From positions 186,001 through 250,000 of the forward strand of contig NZ_BNCK01000007.1 of NCBI RefSeq assembly GCF_014656435.1: 64,000 bases of DNA, read 5' to 3'. This DNA comes from Thalassotalea marina. Its GTDB lineage: Bacteria > Pseudomonadota > Gammaproteobacteria > Enterobacterales > Alteromonadaceae. A model generated the notes under the pieces. It had not been told where the DNA came from. It did not search any database and worked only from the letters and a program-made list of their open reading frames with translations. Within the stretch, counting starts at the first letter, position 1. Each line of letters starts with the position of its first letter. Of the stretch, positions 54,594-62,340 are shown in pieces. Both the position numbers and the translations under genes were made by a program.

Positions 54594-56873
54594 ATGAACA
54601 AATTGATGTCTATTGCTGCGGCGTCACTTGTTGTTGCTTCGCCAGCACAAGCTGATCTCACTAAGCAAGATTATTTGCGTGCCGAAAAACAACTGTCTAC
54701 GACAACGGGCAAGTTAGTTTACGGAACAGTTGATTATCCTACATGGTCTGACAACAACGTATTGGTGTATAAAAGCAATACGCCAGAAGGCCAGCGTTTT
54801 TACCGTGTAGATGCCGACAAACAACAAAAGTCTCTCGCATTTGATCATCAAAAACTAGCAGACTCACTGGCGCGCATTACGGACAGCGAAATTAATCAGG
54901 ATAAACTACCACTTTATAGCGTACGTTTTACTGCTAAAAACAACATTTCTATTAGTGTTAAAGGAAAAAAATATAGCTGTGATTTAACCAGCTATTTGTG
55001 CGAACAAGATAAAAATGTCGCCAAGCGTCACGAATTTGTTTCTCCTGATGGCACAAAAGCAGTTTTCATCAAAGAATACAACTTATGGTTGCGTGAGTTG
55101 GCTAGCGATAAAGTCACTCAATTAACTTTTGATGGTGAAAAGGACTTCGGTTATGCCACCAATAATGCTGGTTGGATCCGCAGTAAAAAGCCTGTAGTTA
55201 CATGGGCACCAGATTCATCTAAGCTAACTACGTTTAAACACGATGGTCGTAAAGTTGGTGAAATGGGTATCGTATCAACGGCTGTTGGTCACCCAAACAT
55301 CGATGTTTGGAAATACCCACTACCTGGTGACGAGCACATTTTTAAAATTGAACGTGTTGTTATCGACGTAAATAATGCCAAAGTTGTGCGCTTGGACATG
55401 GCACCTGACGAACACCGCTCAACAATCACTGACCATGTAGCAGATCGTGACGGCAGCCTATTAGACATCGACTGGTCAGAAGACAGCTCTCATTTTGCTT
55501 TTGTTTCATCATCTCGTGATCACAAAGATGCGACGTTAAAATTTGCCAATGCTACAACAGGCAAAGTCACCACTGTTTTTACTGAAAGTGAAGAAACGTT
55601 TTTTGAATCAGGTGTACAGGGTGTTAGCTGGAGATACCTTGATAAAACCAACGAAATTTTATGGTTTTCACAACGCTCAAATTGGGGCCACTTCTACCTT
55701 ATTGACGGCAAATCAGGCAAGGTTAAAAAACAATTAACAAAAGGCGACTGGACGGTAATCTCGCTACTGCACGTAGATCAAGACGCTGGTAAGATTTTGT
55801 TCCTTGGCGCTGGCCGTGAAGGAGGAGATCCATACTTCCATTACCTTTACAGTGTGAATCTTGACGGTTCTAACTTAACTCTGTTAACACCAGAGAAAAA
55901 ACATCACCGTGTTGCTGTAAGTAAAAACGGTAAGTATTTCTTAGATCGCGTTTCAACATACAATACGCCTGAAGTAAGCTTCCTAAGAAGTACTGACAAC
56001 GGTAAAGGCTTCCAAATTGAAGCCATGGATATTAGTAAGTTAAAAGAAAATAACTGGCAGGCACCAATTCCTTTTACCGTGAAAGATCGTAATGGTGAAC
56101 ACGACATCTATGGTTTGATGTATAAGCCAAGTAATTTTGACGCGAGTAAAAAATACCCAGTAGTGAACTACTTGTATCCGGGCCCTCAAGTAGGCTCTAT
56201 TCGTGGTCGTCACTTTGTTGCATCTCGTGGTGACAACCAATCTATCGCTGAGCTAGGTTTTATTGTCATTGAAATTGACGCCTTAGGTACTCCTGGTCGT
56301 TCTAAAGCATTCCACGAGTTTTATTATGGCAACATGGGCGATAGCGGTATTCCTGATCAAGTAGCAGCTATCAAACAGCTAGCGAAAAAACACCAATGGA
56401 TCGACGATTCTAAAGTAGGTATTTGGGGCCATTCAGGTGGTGGTTTTGCTTCAACCCGTGCGCTATTGATGTACCCTGAATTTTATAGCGTTGCAGTTTC
56501 TCAAGCTGGTAACCACGACAACAGAAACTACGCTGATGAGTGGGGTGAAAAATGGCATGGTATGTTAGTTGAAAACGAAGATGGTACCACTAACTATGAC
56601 AGCCAAGCTAACCAGTTAATTGCTGAAAACTTGAAAGGTAAGTTGTTAATTGCTCATGGCACAACAGACACCAATGTTCCGCCATATAACACTTTAGTCG
56701 TTGTAGAAGCGCTGATTAAAGCAAACAAAGATTTCGACATGATCATGCTGCCAAACCGTGGCCATGGTTTTGCACGTGAGCCTTTCATGCTACGTAAACG
56801 TTGGGATTATTTTGTAGAACACCTAATGGGTGTCAAACCTCCTAAAGAATACGAGTTCGAAACTCTTAAATAA
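54594..56873 (+). CDS. Dipeptidyl-peptidase IV-like S9 serine peptidase
   Basis: A 759-residue periplasmic enzyme with a signal peptide ending at PAQA. The DPP IV N-terminal eight-blade propeller spans about 25-480, and the catalytic alpha/beta-hydrolase domain follows. The triad is Ser614 (GHSGGG), Asp692 (GTTDTNVP) and His724 (NRGHGF). It removes Xaa-Pro or Xaa-Ala dipeptides from oligopeptides, feeding peptide use. The motifs are complete. It is divergent from the DcaP-like porin, which suggests a shared nutrient-uptake role. A strong terminator follows directly. Confidence 0.94.
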   Translation: MNKLMSIAAASLVVASPAQADLTKQDYLRAEKQLSTTTGKLVYGTVDYPTWSDNNVLVYKSNTPEGQRFYRVDADKQQKSLAFDHQKLADSLARITDSEINQDKLPLYSVRFTAKNNISISVKGKKYSCDLTSYLCEQDKNVAKRHEFVSPDGTKAVFIKEYNLWLRELASDKVTQLTFDGEKDFGYATNNAGWIRSKKPVVTWAPDSSKLTTFKHDGRKVGEMGIVSTAVGHPNIDVWKYPLPGDEHIFKIERVVIDVNNAKVVRLDMAPDEHRSTITDHVADRDGSLLDIDWSEDSSHFAFVSSSRDHKDATLKFANATTGKVTTVFTESEETFFESGVQGVSWRYLDKTNEILWFSQRSNWGHFYLIDGKSGKVKKQLTKGDWTVISLLHVDQDAGKILFLGAGREGGDPYFHYLYSVNLDGSNLTLLTPEKKHHRVAVSKNGKYFLDRVSTYNTPEVSFLRSTDNGKGFQIEAMDISKLKENNWQAPIPFTVKDRNGEHDIYGLMYKPSNFDASKKYPVVNYLYPGPQVGSIRGRHFVASRGDNQSIAELGFIVIEIDALGTPGRSKAFHEFYYGNMGDSGIPDQVAAIKQLAKKHQWIDDSKVGIWGHSGGGFASTRALLMYPEFYSVAVSQAGNHDNRNYADEWGEKWHGMLVENEDGTTNYDSQANQLIAENLKGKLLIAHGTTDTNVPPYNTLVVVEALIKANKDFDMIMLPNRGHGFAREPFMLRKRWDYFVEHLMGVKPPKEYEFETLK

Positions 56874-56880
56874 CCATTGA

Positions 56881-56909
56881 AAAACCAAGGCAAATGCCTT
56901 GGTTTTTTT
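56881..56909 (+). terminator. Terminator of the S9 peptidase gene
   Basis: AAAACCAAGGC-AAAT-GCCTTGGTTTT is an 11-bp stem with a 4-nt loop and a run of seven T, 8 bp after the stop codon. Confidence 0.92.
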
Positions 56910-56992
56910 CTCCCTCCAAAATCAATTTGTTGTGCTAGATCAAAGTGCAATTTATTCCTTAGGTTATGATGAAGAAAACCAAGGAGCACAGC

Positions 56993-57307
56993 ATGACGAC
57001 AGACCAATTATCTACCCTGCTTAAAGATAAACAAACTGAACTGAGTCAACGAATTACTGCCATAGAAGCAGACTTTAAAAAAGGTCGTTCTGCTGATTTT
57101 TCTGAACAAACGACGGAATGCGAAAATGACGAAGTGCTTGATGGTATCCATCATGAAGCTAAGAGAGAATTATCTTTGGTAACTCAGGCGATTAAACGTA
57201 TTGAAGATGGCAACTATGGTATTTGCCAGCAATGTGACGAACAGATTAACCCTGATCGCCTAGAAGCTTTACCTTACACGACGACTTGTATTGACTGCGC
57301 TAAATAA
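56993..57307 (+). CDS. DksA/TraR-family zinc-finger protein
   Basis: About 104 residues from the ATG at 56993, which is preceded by AAGGAG at 6 nt. A helical N-terminal part leads to a C4 zinc finger with CQQC and CIDC pairs (GICQQCDEQINPDRLEALPYTTTCIDC). Family members bind RNA polymerase through the secondary channel; short ones like this lack the long coiled coil of DksA proper, and the role of this one is unknown. It forms an operon with the DUF465 gene 16 bp downstream. A reading from 56966 is rejected because its start has no ribosome binding site. Confidence 0.88.
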   Translation: MTTDQLSTLLKDKQTELSQRITAIEADFKKGRSADFSEQTTECENDEVLDGIHHEAKRELSLVTQAIKRIEDGNYGICQQCDEQINPDRLEALPYTTTCIDCAK

Positions 57308-57323
57308 AAACGAGGGATAATAA

Positions 57324-57575
57324 ATGACACTTGAAAAACATGATTTACACCATGAATTTCCTGAATTTAAAGATGAAATCCGCCATTTAAAAATGAACGA
57401 TGCACATTTTGCTCGACTTTTTACGGAATATCATGAACTGGATCACGAGGTACATCGCATTGAAACAGGTGCAGAAAATACCTCTGACGATTACCTTGAG
57501 ACACAAAAAAAGCAGCGTTTACTGCTTAAAGACCAACTGTTTTCTATGTTGAAAAAAGCAAAAACTGTCGCGTAA
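57324..57575 (+). CDS. DUF465 (YdcH-like) small helical protein
   Basis: An 83-residue, highly charged, all-helical protein with the family pattern HHEFPEFKDEIRHLKMNDAHFARLFTEYHELDHEVHRIE and a final KKQRLLLKDQL segment. The function of DUF465 is unknown. GAGG precedes its ATG, and it follows the DksA-like gene by 16 bp, ending in a strong terminator. Confidence 0.9.
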   Translation: MTLEKHDLHHEFPEFKDEIRHLKMNDAHFARLFTEYHELDHEVHRIETGAENTSDDYLETQKKQRLLLKDQLFSMLKKAKTVA

Positions 57576-57610
57576 CTTTGTTGCCCCAACGACATGATTG
57601 CACTACTTTT

Positions 57611-57639
57611 GGCTGATAGCTTGCTATCAGCCTTTTTTT
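57611..57639 (+). terminator. Terminator of the dksA-like/DUF465 operon
   Basis: GGCTGATAGC-TT-GCTATCAGCC is a perfect 10-bp stem followed by seven T. It abuts the stop of the convergent GFA gene. Confidence 0.92.
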
Positions 57640-58054
57640 ATTTCTGTTTTTGGCGACTTGGCTCAAATTCGTCATAACGAGGTAAAACCGCATCCATATC
57701 TTCCCAATTGCCCTTAGAACCTACAAAAATATGAGCGCCGGGCTTTTCGGCAATATCAGAATCTAACAAGCCTAACCTAACACGCACGCGACTTGGGTCG
57801 TCTTGATTTTCGCTGTAAATAGGCGAACCACACGCGGTACAAAAATGTCTAAAACGTCTCGGTTTGAAGGAAAAGTGAGACATAGCATCTGCGCCCTTCA
57901 CAACCAAAAATTTATCAGCATCAACAAACCCATTAGTCGCGTAAGCCGTGCCGCTATTTTTTCGACATAACGAACAGTGACAGTGAATGATTTCGCTTAT
58001 CTCACCAGTAATTTCTACTTGTATTGCTCCACACAAGCAACTTCCCCGATACAT
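57638..58054 (-). CDS. GFA/CENP-V family zinc-binding protein
   Basis: A 138-residue member of the glutathione-dependent formaldehyde-activating enzyme-like family. Zinc ligands are visible in SCLCGAIQVE, HCHCSLCRK and FCTACGSPIYS. The name reflects the founding member; most relatives, including this one, have no proven activity. It is last in a leftward run of four closely packed genes, 6 bp after the P-loop kinase gene. Confidence 0.9.
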   Translation of the reverse strand: MYRGSCLCGAIQVEITGEISEIIHCHCSLCRKNSGTAYATNGFVDADKFLVVKGADAMSHFSFKPRRFRHFCTACGSPIYSENQDDPSRVRVRLGLLDSDIAEKPGAHIFVGSKGNWEDMDAVLPRYDEFEPSRQKQK

Positions 58055-58060
58055 ACTTTT

Positions 58061-58615
58061 TTAACCCTCTTTAACACTATTGATAAATTCAACAATGTTA
58101 GTGACTGCCTTGTCATAACATTGATTATTATTGATGACCGTATCTGCAACGGCCCTCGTTTGTTCAAAGGTACTTTGATATACCTGATGTAAATAGTCTT
58201 GATAACTCGCCAAATACTTTAACACTTGGCCTTTGTTTAATGCAGATACACGTTTTAGTCGCCGTTCAATAACCCGAGATAAACAAATCGCTAACGGTAC
58301 ATCTAACAAAATAGTTTTATCGATCAATGTCGACACCTCATCTCGGCAGGTACCAAAAGGTTCTTCAACCAACAATAAGCCTTCACTGGTTTTAATATGA
58401 TGACGAATGGCTTTGGCAAATCTGGGGGTTTTAATTTGATTAACATCTGCCCCGTCGACAAACCATTGTGTCATGTCCTGAGGGTACGTATTTTTGTCAA
58501 TATAATCGTCAAAATGTAAACATTTACAAGCAAAATGTTTAGCAGCAGACTTTACAATGCTTGTTTTGCCGCAGCCTGAAATACCAGCTATGGCAATCAC
58601 TAAAAGTTTTGTCAT
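58061..58615 (-). CDS. P-loop nucleoside/nucleotide kinase-like ATPase
   Basis: A 184-residue AAA_18/uridine-kinase-like protein. Walker A GISGCGKT is at 11-18, followed by an HFDDYI acidic segment at about 35-40 like the DD of nucleoside kinases, a VEEPFGTC strand and a lid-like basic region RVIERRLKRV. It is likely to phosphorylate a small molecule; the substrate is unknown. Its ATG overlaps the VOC stop codon (ATGA), indicating coupling, and the GFA gene follows after 6 bp. Confidence 0.82.
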   Translation of the reverse strand: MTKLLVIAIAGISGCGKTSIVKSAAKHFACKCLHFDDYIDKNTYPQDMTQWFVDGADVNQIKTPRFAKAIRHHIKTSEGLLLVEEPFGTCRDEVSTLIDKTILLDVPLAICLSRVIERRLKRVSALNKGQVLKYLASYQDYLHQVYQSTFEQTRAVADTVINNNQCYDKAVTNIVEFINSVKEG

Positions 58616-58998
58616 TTTATTTGGTACAACTCTAGTGGTAAATCATCAGGATCGTTGAAAAAAGTAAAACGTTTATTTGTGTACTCATCCGTTCTTATCG
58701 CTTCACATTCAACATCATTTGACCTTAGCCAATTAACAACCTCGTCAATATCGTTAACTTTAAAAGCTAAATGTCTCAGCCCTTGAGCTTCAGGATAGCT
58801 AGGCCTCTTGGGAGCATTAGGAAATGAAAATAACTCGATTTGACTACCATCTGGTAACGCCAAATCCAATTTATAAGAATCGCGCTGTTCACGATAGTGT
58901 TCAGCGATAATTTTTAGCCCCAACACTTGTGTATAAAAAGCTTTTGAACGCTGATAGTCACTACAAATAATAACAACATGATGAGTACCTAATAACAT
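58612..58998 (-). CDS. VOC (glyoxalase/dioxygenase superfamily) protein
   Basis: A 128-residue single VOC module with paired beta-alpha-beta-beta-beta units: LGTHHVVIICSDYQRSKAFYTQVLGLKI at the start and GLRHLAFKVNDIDEVVNWL in the second half. Probable metal ligands are His6/His7, the glutamate in SQIELF, the histidine of GLRHLAF and the glutamate of LPLELYQ. It resembles the SMU1112c/YaeR-type group annotated as glyoxalase-like. Its start shares a base with the stop of the PQQ-repeat gene (TAATG). Confidence 0.9.
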   Translation of the reverse strand: MLLGTHHVVIICSDYQRSKAFYTQVLGLKIIAEHYREQRDSYKLDLALPDGSQIELFSFPNAPKRPSYPEAQGLRHLAFKVNDIDEVVNWLRSNDVECEAIRTDEYTNKRFTFFNDPDDLPLELYQIK

Positions 58999-59345
58999 TA
59001 ACTGCCACCATCACCGGCAACAGTAACGCTAGTTGCTGCAACAATGGCAGCTACACTGGCCGCACTTGCTGCATTATTCTGGTCTGACATCGTAGTAACA
59101 TTTTGTTGCCCAGCAATAATGCAAGCTCCGTAACCTAATCCTTTTAAATCATTTTCCCAAATAATTTCGCCATTGGCAGCAGATAAACAAAACAAGTGGC
59201 CGTATGCATAGGCATATACATTATTATCTTCATAATACACATTCGTTAAATCGGCACTTTTTAATTTAGTCCGCCAAATTTCATTGCCTGATGACTTCTC
59301 GATACAAACCACATGCCCTTTTATGCCTACATATAAATTTTCCAT
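58998..59345 (-). CDS. Short PQQ-type beta-propeller repeat protein with Ala-rich tail
   Basis: 115 residues. Two PQQ-like blades can be seen (LYVGIKGHVVCIEKSSGNEIWRT and VYAYAYGHLFCLSAANGEIIWEN). After GACIIAGQQN comes a tail of about 30 residues rich in Ala, Ser, Val and Asn ending GDGGS. There is no signal peptide, so it is probably cytoplasmic. Two blades cannot close a propeller, so the protein would have to oligomerise. It heads the operon VOC-kinase-GFA. I know of no assigned function. Confidence 0.8.
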   Translation of the reverse strand: MENLYVGIKGHVVCIEKSSGNEIWRTKLKSADLTNVYYEDNNVYAYAYGHLFCLSAANGEIIWENDLKGLGYGACIIAGQQNVTTMSDQNNAASAASVAAIVAATSVTVAGDGGS

Positions 59346-59537
59346 GCTTTTACCCTTTTATTATTTTCAAAGTACGACAAAGCCAACCATTATTTGGTTT
59401 GTTTATCATTGACGATTTTATCGGTGTCAATAACGTGCCAAACAATTAGAATTTATACTACTCACTTTGCCGCTATTTAGTGCGTATTACAAGGCAATCG
59501 ACTAAAATTAATAGTGTTATATTTAGAGGTAGTAAAA

Positions 59538-59708
59538 ATGGCAAAGTCGCTTTGTAAGTGGAAGAAGAAAGACATCGAGAAAAGCTTGCACGAAATAGCG
59601 CATATTGTTGATAAACCGAGATTTGCATGTAAAGATTGCGCAAGAGCGGCGCACTCAAAAGGCTTTTTGTGTAAACCGCTAAAATTACCGCTTACACATC
59701 CGGAGTAA
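59538..59708 (+). CDS. Small cysteine-containing protein (56 residues)
   Basis: About 56 residues from the ATG at 59538, preceded by GAGGTAG. It is lysine-rich at the N-terminus (SLCKWKKKDIEKSL) and has a FACKDCARAAHSKGFLCKP segment (C-x2-C-x10-C), suggestive of metal binding or a redox centre. Similar short proteins occur widely in marine gammaproteobacteria with no known function. It ends 6 bp before the peroxiredoxin gene and is likely co-transcribed. A longer reading from 59514 is not supported. Confidence 0.78.
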   Translation: MAKSLCKWKKKDIEKSLHEIAHIVDKPRFACKDCARAAHSKGFLCKPLKLPLTHPE

Positions 59709-59714
59709 ACAATC

Positions 59715-60188
59715 ATGCTTTCAATCAACAACACTATGCCCCAAGGTCAATTCCAGCAGCGCATCAATAATGAAACGATTACCCATAATTCACTAGAGTT
59801 TTTTGCAGATAAAACCGTCGTACTTTTTGCCCTGCCTGGCGCATTTACCCCAACCTGTTCGGCCAGTCATCTACCTGGTTTTGTTACTTTGGCAGATCAG
59901 TTTTTTGATAAAGGGGTAGATGTTATCGCTTGCCTTTCGGTTAATGACGCCTTTGTCATGGATGCTTGGGGGAAAAGCCAAAACGCCGAACATATAGCTA
60001 TGCTTGCAGATGGTGACGGTAGTTACACCAAGTTATTAGGCTTAGGTAAAGAAACAGGTACTTTTGGTGGATATCGCTCACAACGTTATGCAGCGGTGAT
60101 TAAAAATGGCGTAGTAACACACTTAGCCATTGAAAACGCTGGAGAATTTGAAGTGAGCTCTGCGCAAGCTCTACTTGAAAAGGTATAA
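59715..60188 (+). CDS. Peroxiredoxin (Prx5 type)
   Basis: A 157-residue thiol peroxidase of the Prx5/AhpC-TSA superfamily. The signature VLFALPGAFTPTCSASHLPG contains the peroxidatic cysteine (about Cys48), followed by a VDVIACLSVNDAFVMDAWG segment typical of Prx5. It reduces hydrogen peroxide and organic peroxides with glutathione/glutaredoxin or thioredoxin. GGAG precedes the ATG at about 10 nt. It lies between the small CxxC gene and ferritin, a neighbourhood consistent with oxidative-stress and iron handling. Confidence 0.94.
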   Translation: MLSINNTMPQGQFQQRINNETITHNSLEFFADKTVVLFALPGAFTPTCSASHLPGFVTLADQFFDKGVDVIACLSVNDAFVMDAWGKSQNAEHIAMLADGDGSYTKLLGLGKETGTFGGYRSQRYAAVIKNGVVTHLAIENAGEFEVSSAQALLEKV

Positions 60189-60302
60189 CAAACAATAACA
60201 ACAATTGTTATCACTATTACATCGTTGATTTTATTAGTTTTTATTTGAACACTTAGATCAAATAAGGCAAAATATAGCGGTTAAATTTTATCGAGGGTTA
60301 AT

Positions 60303-60830
60303 ATGTTAAAGTCAGATATGGTTGAAAAACTCAACGAGCAAATAAACTTAGAATTTTATTCTTCAAACTTATACTTACAAATGAGTGCTTGGTGTGAGGA
60401 AAAAGGGTTTGAGGGCGCAGCCGAGTTTATGCGTAAACACGCCATTGAAGAAATGGGCCATATGAATCGACTTTTTACTTATGTTAGTGAAACTGGTGCC
60501 CTACCCATTCTAGGTGTAATTGATGCGCCTCCACATGAATTTTCATGTTTAAGTGAAGTGTTTGAAGAAACCTACAAACACGAATGTTTAGTCACAGAGC
60601 GTATAAACCAACTGGCACATACGGCATTCACTACGCAAGATTATTCAACGTTTAACTTTTTGCAATGGTACGTTGCAGAGCAACACGAAGAAGAAAAGCT
60701 ATTTAAAGGCATTTTGGATAAAATTGAACTTGTTGGTAATGATGGCAAAGCATTGTTCTTTATTGATAAAGACTTAGCAGATTTAGCCAAAAGTGGTTCA
60801 CCAAGCATTATGACCAACGCAGGTGTTTAA
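60303..60830 (+). CDS. ftnA: Bacterial non-heme ferritin
   Basis: A 175-residue iron-storage protein. Ferroxidase ligands of the FtnA type are present: an N-terminal glutamate in [18 protein letters not shown], the EEMGHMNR pair in helix 2, and the later glutamate/glutamine set in [12 protein letters not shown] and [14 protein letters not shown]. It would assemble into a 24-subunit shell. GAGG precedes the ATG by 10 nt. A 114-bp gap separates it from the peroxiredoxin gene; an AACAATTGTT palindrome (60200-60209) lies in that gap, but no Fur-box-like site was seen. Confidence 0.95.
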   Translation: MLKSDMVEKLNEQINLEFYSSNLYLQMSAWCEEKGFEGAAEFMRKHAIEEMGHMNRLFTYVSETGALPILGVIDAPPHEFSCLSEVFEETYKHECLVTERINQLAHTAFTTQDYSTFNFLQWYVAEQHEEEKLFKGILDKIELVGNDGKALFFIDKDLADLAKSGSPSIMTNAGV

Positions 60831-60853
60831 CAAACACAAGTAAACCATTAAAG

Positions 60854-60877
60854 CCAGCGATTAAAGCTGGTTTTTTT
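60854..60877 (+). terminator. Terminator of the ferritin gene
   Basis: CCAGC-GATTAAA-GCTGG is followed by seven T, 24 bp after the stop. The T run ends directly before an ATG at 60878 that would otherwise be read as the start of the next gene. Confidence 0.85.
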
Positions 60878-60904
60878 ATGCTCCCAAAAAGCATTTCATT
60901 CGCA

Positions 60905-60928
60905 AATAACGGGTTAAACTTTTATAAT
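60905..60928 (+). promoter_or_regulatory. Candidate promoter of the YhiN-type gene
   Basis: A perfect TATAAT (60923-60928) has a weak -35 (TTCGCA-like) about 18 bp upstream. Transcription would start near 60935, which fits initiation at the GTG at 60959 and rules out the ATG at 60878. Confidence 0.5.
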
Positions 60929-60958
60929 TCGCCGACCCTCATTTCAACGAGTAAACAA

Positions 60959-62143
60959 GTGGAAACAACTGAAGTATTGATCATTGGTGCAGGTGCAGCG
61001 GGTTTAATGTGCGCAGCAACGGCCGGTTACCGTGGTAAACAAGTTACCGTGGTAGATATGGGTAAAAAACCTGGACGTAAAATATTGATCAGTGGCGGTG
61101 GTCGATGCAACTTTACCAATGAAAATGCCACACCAGATAACTACTTGTGCCAAAACCCTCATTTCGTAAAATCAGCCCTTGGACGCTACTCGGCACAAGA
61201 TTTTATCGAACTTGTAGAGCGTCATGGCTTAAACTATCACCATAAAACCTTAGGCCAATTGTTTTGTGATGATAGCGCTCAAGATCTGGTAGACATTTTA
61301 TTAACTGAATGCGAATGGGCAGGTGTACAGCTTGAATTACGAAGCGAAGTCACCTCAGTCTGCAAAAACGACAACGGTTTTTTTGTTACCACGACCAGTA
61401 AAAGTTACCAATGTGAAACTCTTGTCGTAGCTTCTGGCGGTTTAACAATGCCTAAGCTAGGTGCCACACCTATAGGTTATAAAATTGCAGAACAGTTTGG
61501 TTTGAACGTTTTACCCACCACTGCAGCTCTTGTGCCATTTACCCTACACGATCACGATAAAGAACGTTTTGATGGGTTATCTGGCATCAGCATCGCAACA
61601 ACTGTCACCAGTGAAAACAAGGTGACATTTAGAGAAAACATTTTATTTACACACCGTGGTTTATCTGGCCCAGCTATATTGCAAATATCCTCGTTCTGGC
61701 AAGCGGGTCAAGCAGTCACAATTAATTTATTGCCTGACTCACCAATAGAGACCCTGATCAATGATTGGCGAAACAGCTGTGCGCAAAAGTCATTGAAAAA
61801 CATGTTATGCACAGTTTTGCCAAAACGCTTTATTGAAGCAATGGTCAGCCAACATGAAATTATCGATAAAGCCATCAACCAAATAAGTAAAAGCGAGGTT
61901 CAAGCACTGAGCGAATACTTACATAAATGGCAAATTAAGCCAAATGGAACAGAAGGTTATCGAACGGCAGAAGTTACCCTTGGTGGGGTAGATACAGATG
62001 AACTCTCGTCTAAAACCTATGAGAGTAAAAAAGTAGAAAATCTGTATTTTATCGGCGAAGTGATTGATGTGACTGGCTGGCTTGGAGGATATAACTTCCA
62101 GGCCTGTTGGAGCCAAGGGGTCGCCTGCGGACAAGCAGTTTAA
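60959..62143 (+). CDS. YhiN/HI0933-type FAD-dependent oxidoreductase
   Basis: About 394 residues from the GTG at 60959. The dinucleotide-binding fold opens with EVLIIGAGAAGLMCA, followed by GKKPGRKILISGGGRCNFTN, a central VVASGGLTMPKLGATP, and the C-terminal GEVIDVTGWLGGYNFQACWSQG. The family is often annotated as aminoacetone oxidase or NAD(P)/FAD oxidoreductase; the true substrate is uncertain. The GTG start gives the normal family length, whereas the ATG at 60878 adds 27 unrelated residues and abuts the ferritin terminator. Confidence 0.9.
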   Translation: METTEVLIIGAGAAGLMCAATAGYRGKQVTVVDMGKKPGRKILISGGGRCNFTNENATPDNYLCQNPHFVKSALGRYSAQDFIELVERHGLNYHHKTLGQLFCDDSAQDLVDILLTECEWAGVQLELRSEVTSVCKNDNGFFVTTTSKSYQCETLVVASGGLTMPKLGATPIGYKIAEQFGLNVLPTTAALVPFTLHDHDKERFDGLSGISIATTVTSENKVTFRENILFTHRGLSGPAILQISSFWQAGQAVTINLLPDSPIETLINDWRNSCAQKSLKNMLCTVLPKRFIEAMVSQHEIIDKAINQISKSEVQALSEYLHKWQIKPNGTEGYRTAEVTLGGVDTDELSSKTYESKKVENLYFIGEVIDVTGWLGGYNFQACWSQGVACGQAV

Positions 62144-62340
62144 CTTTTGTGAACTAACAAGTTGACTTGAATGCAGTTTTTAGCAAAAACAGTCATTTAT
62201 TAGTTTATTTAGTCATTAGCCACATAAAAACAATTAACTCTATCTAGTTGATTAAAAAGCCATTTTAATCGTATCTTGTACTGGCTCATATTTTGCTGAT
62301 TACCGTTTTTGATATGGTAATCAGCAAAGGGAATAAATAT

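Noticed and set aside
60200-60209. AACAATTGTT palindrome upstream of ferritin as a Fur or OxyR site
   Set aside because: It does not match the Fur box or the OxyR spacing pattern; a short AT-rich palindrome is likely by chance.
60878-60958. ATG at 60878 as the start of the FAD oxidoreductase
   Set aside because: It follows directly on the T run of the ferritin terminator and lies upstream of a TATAAT; the added residues do not look like the family.
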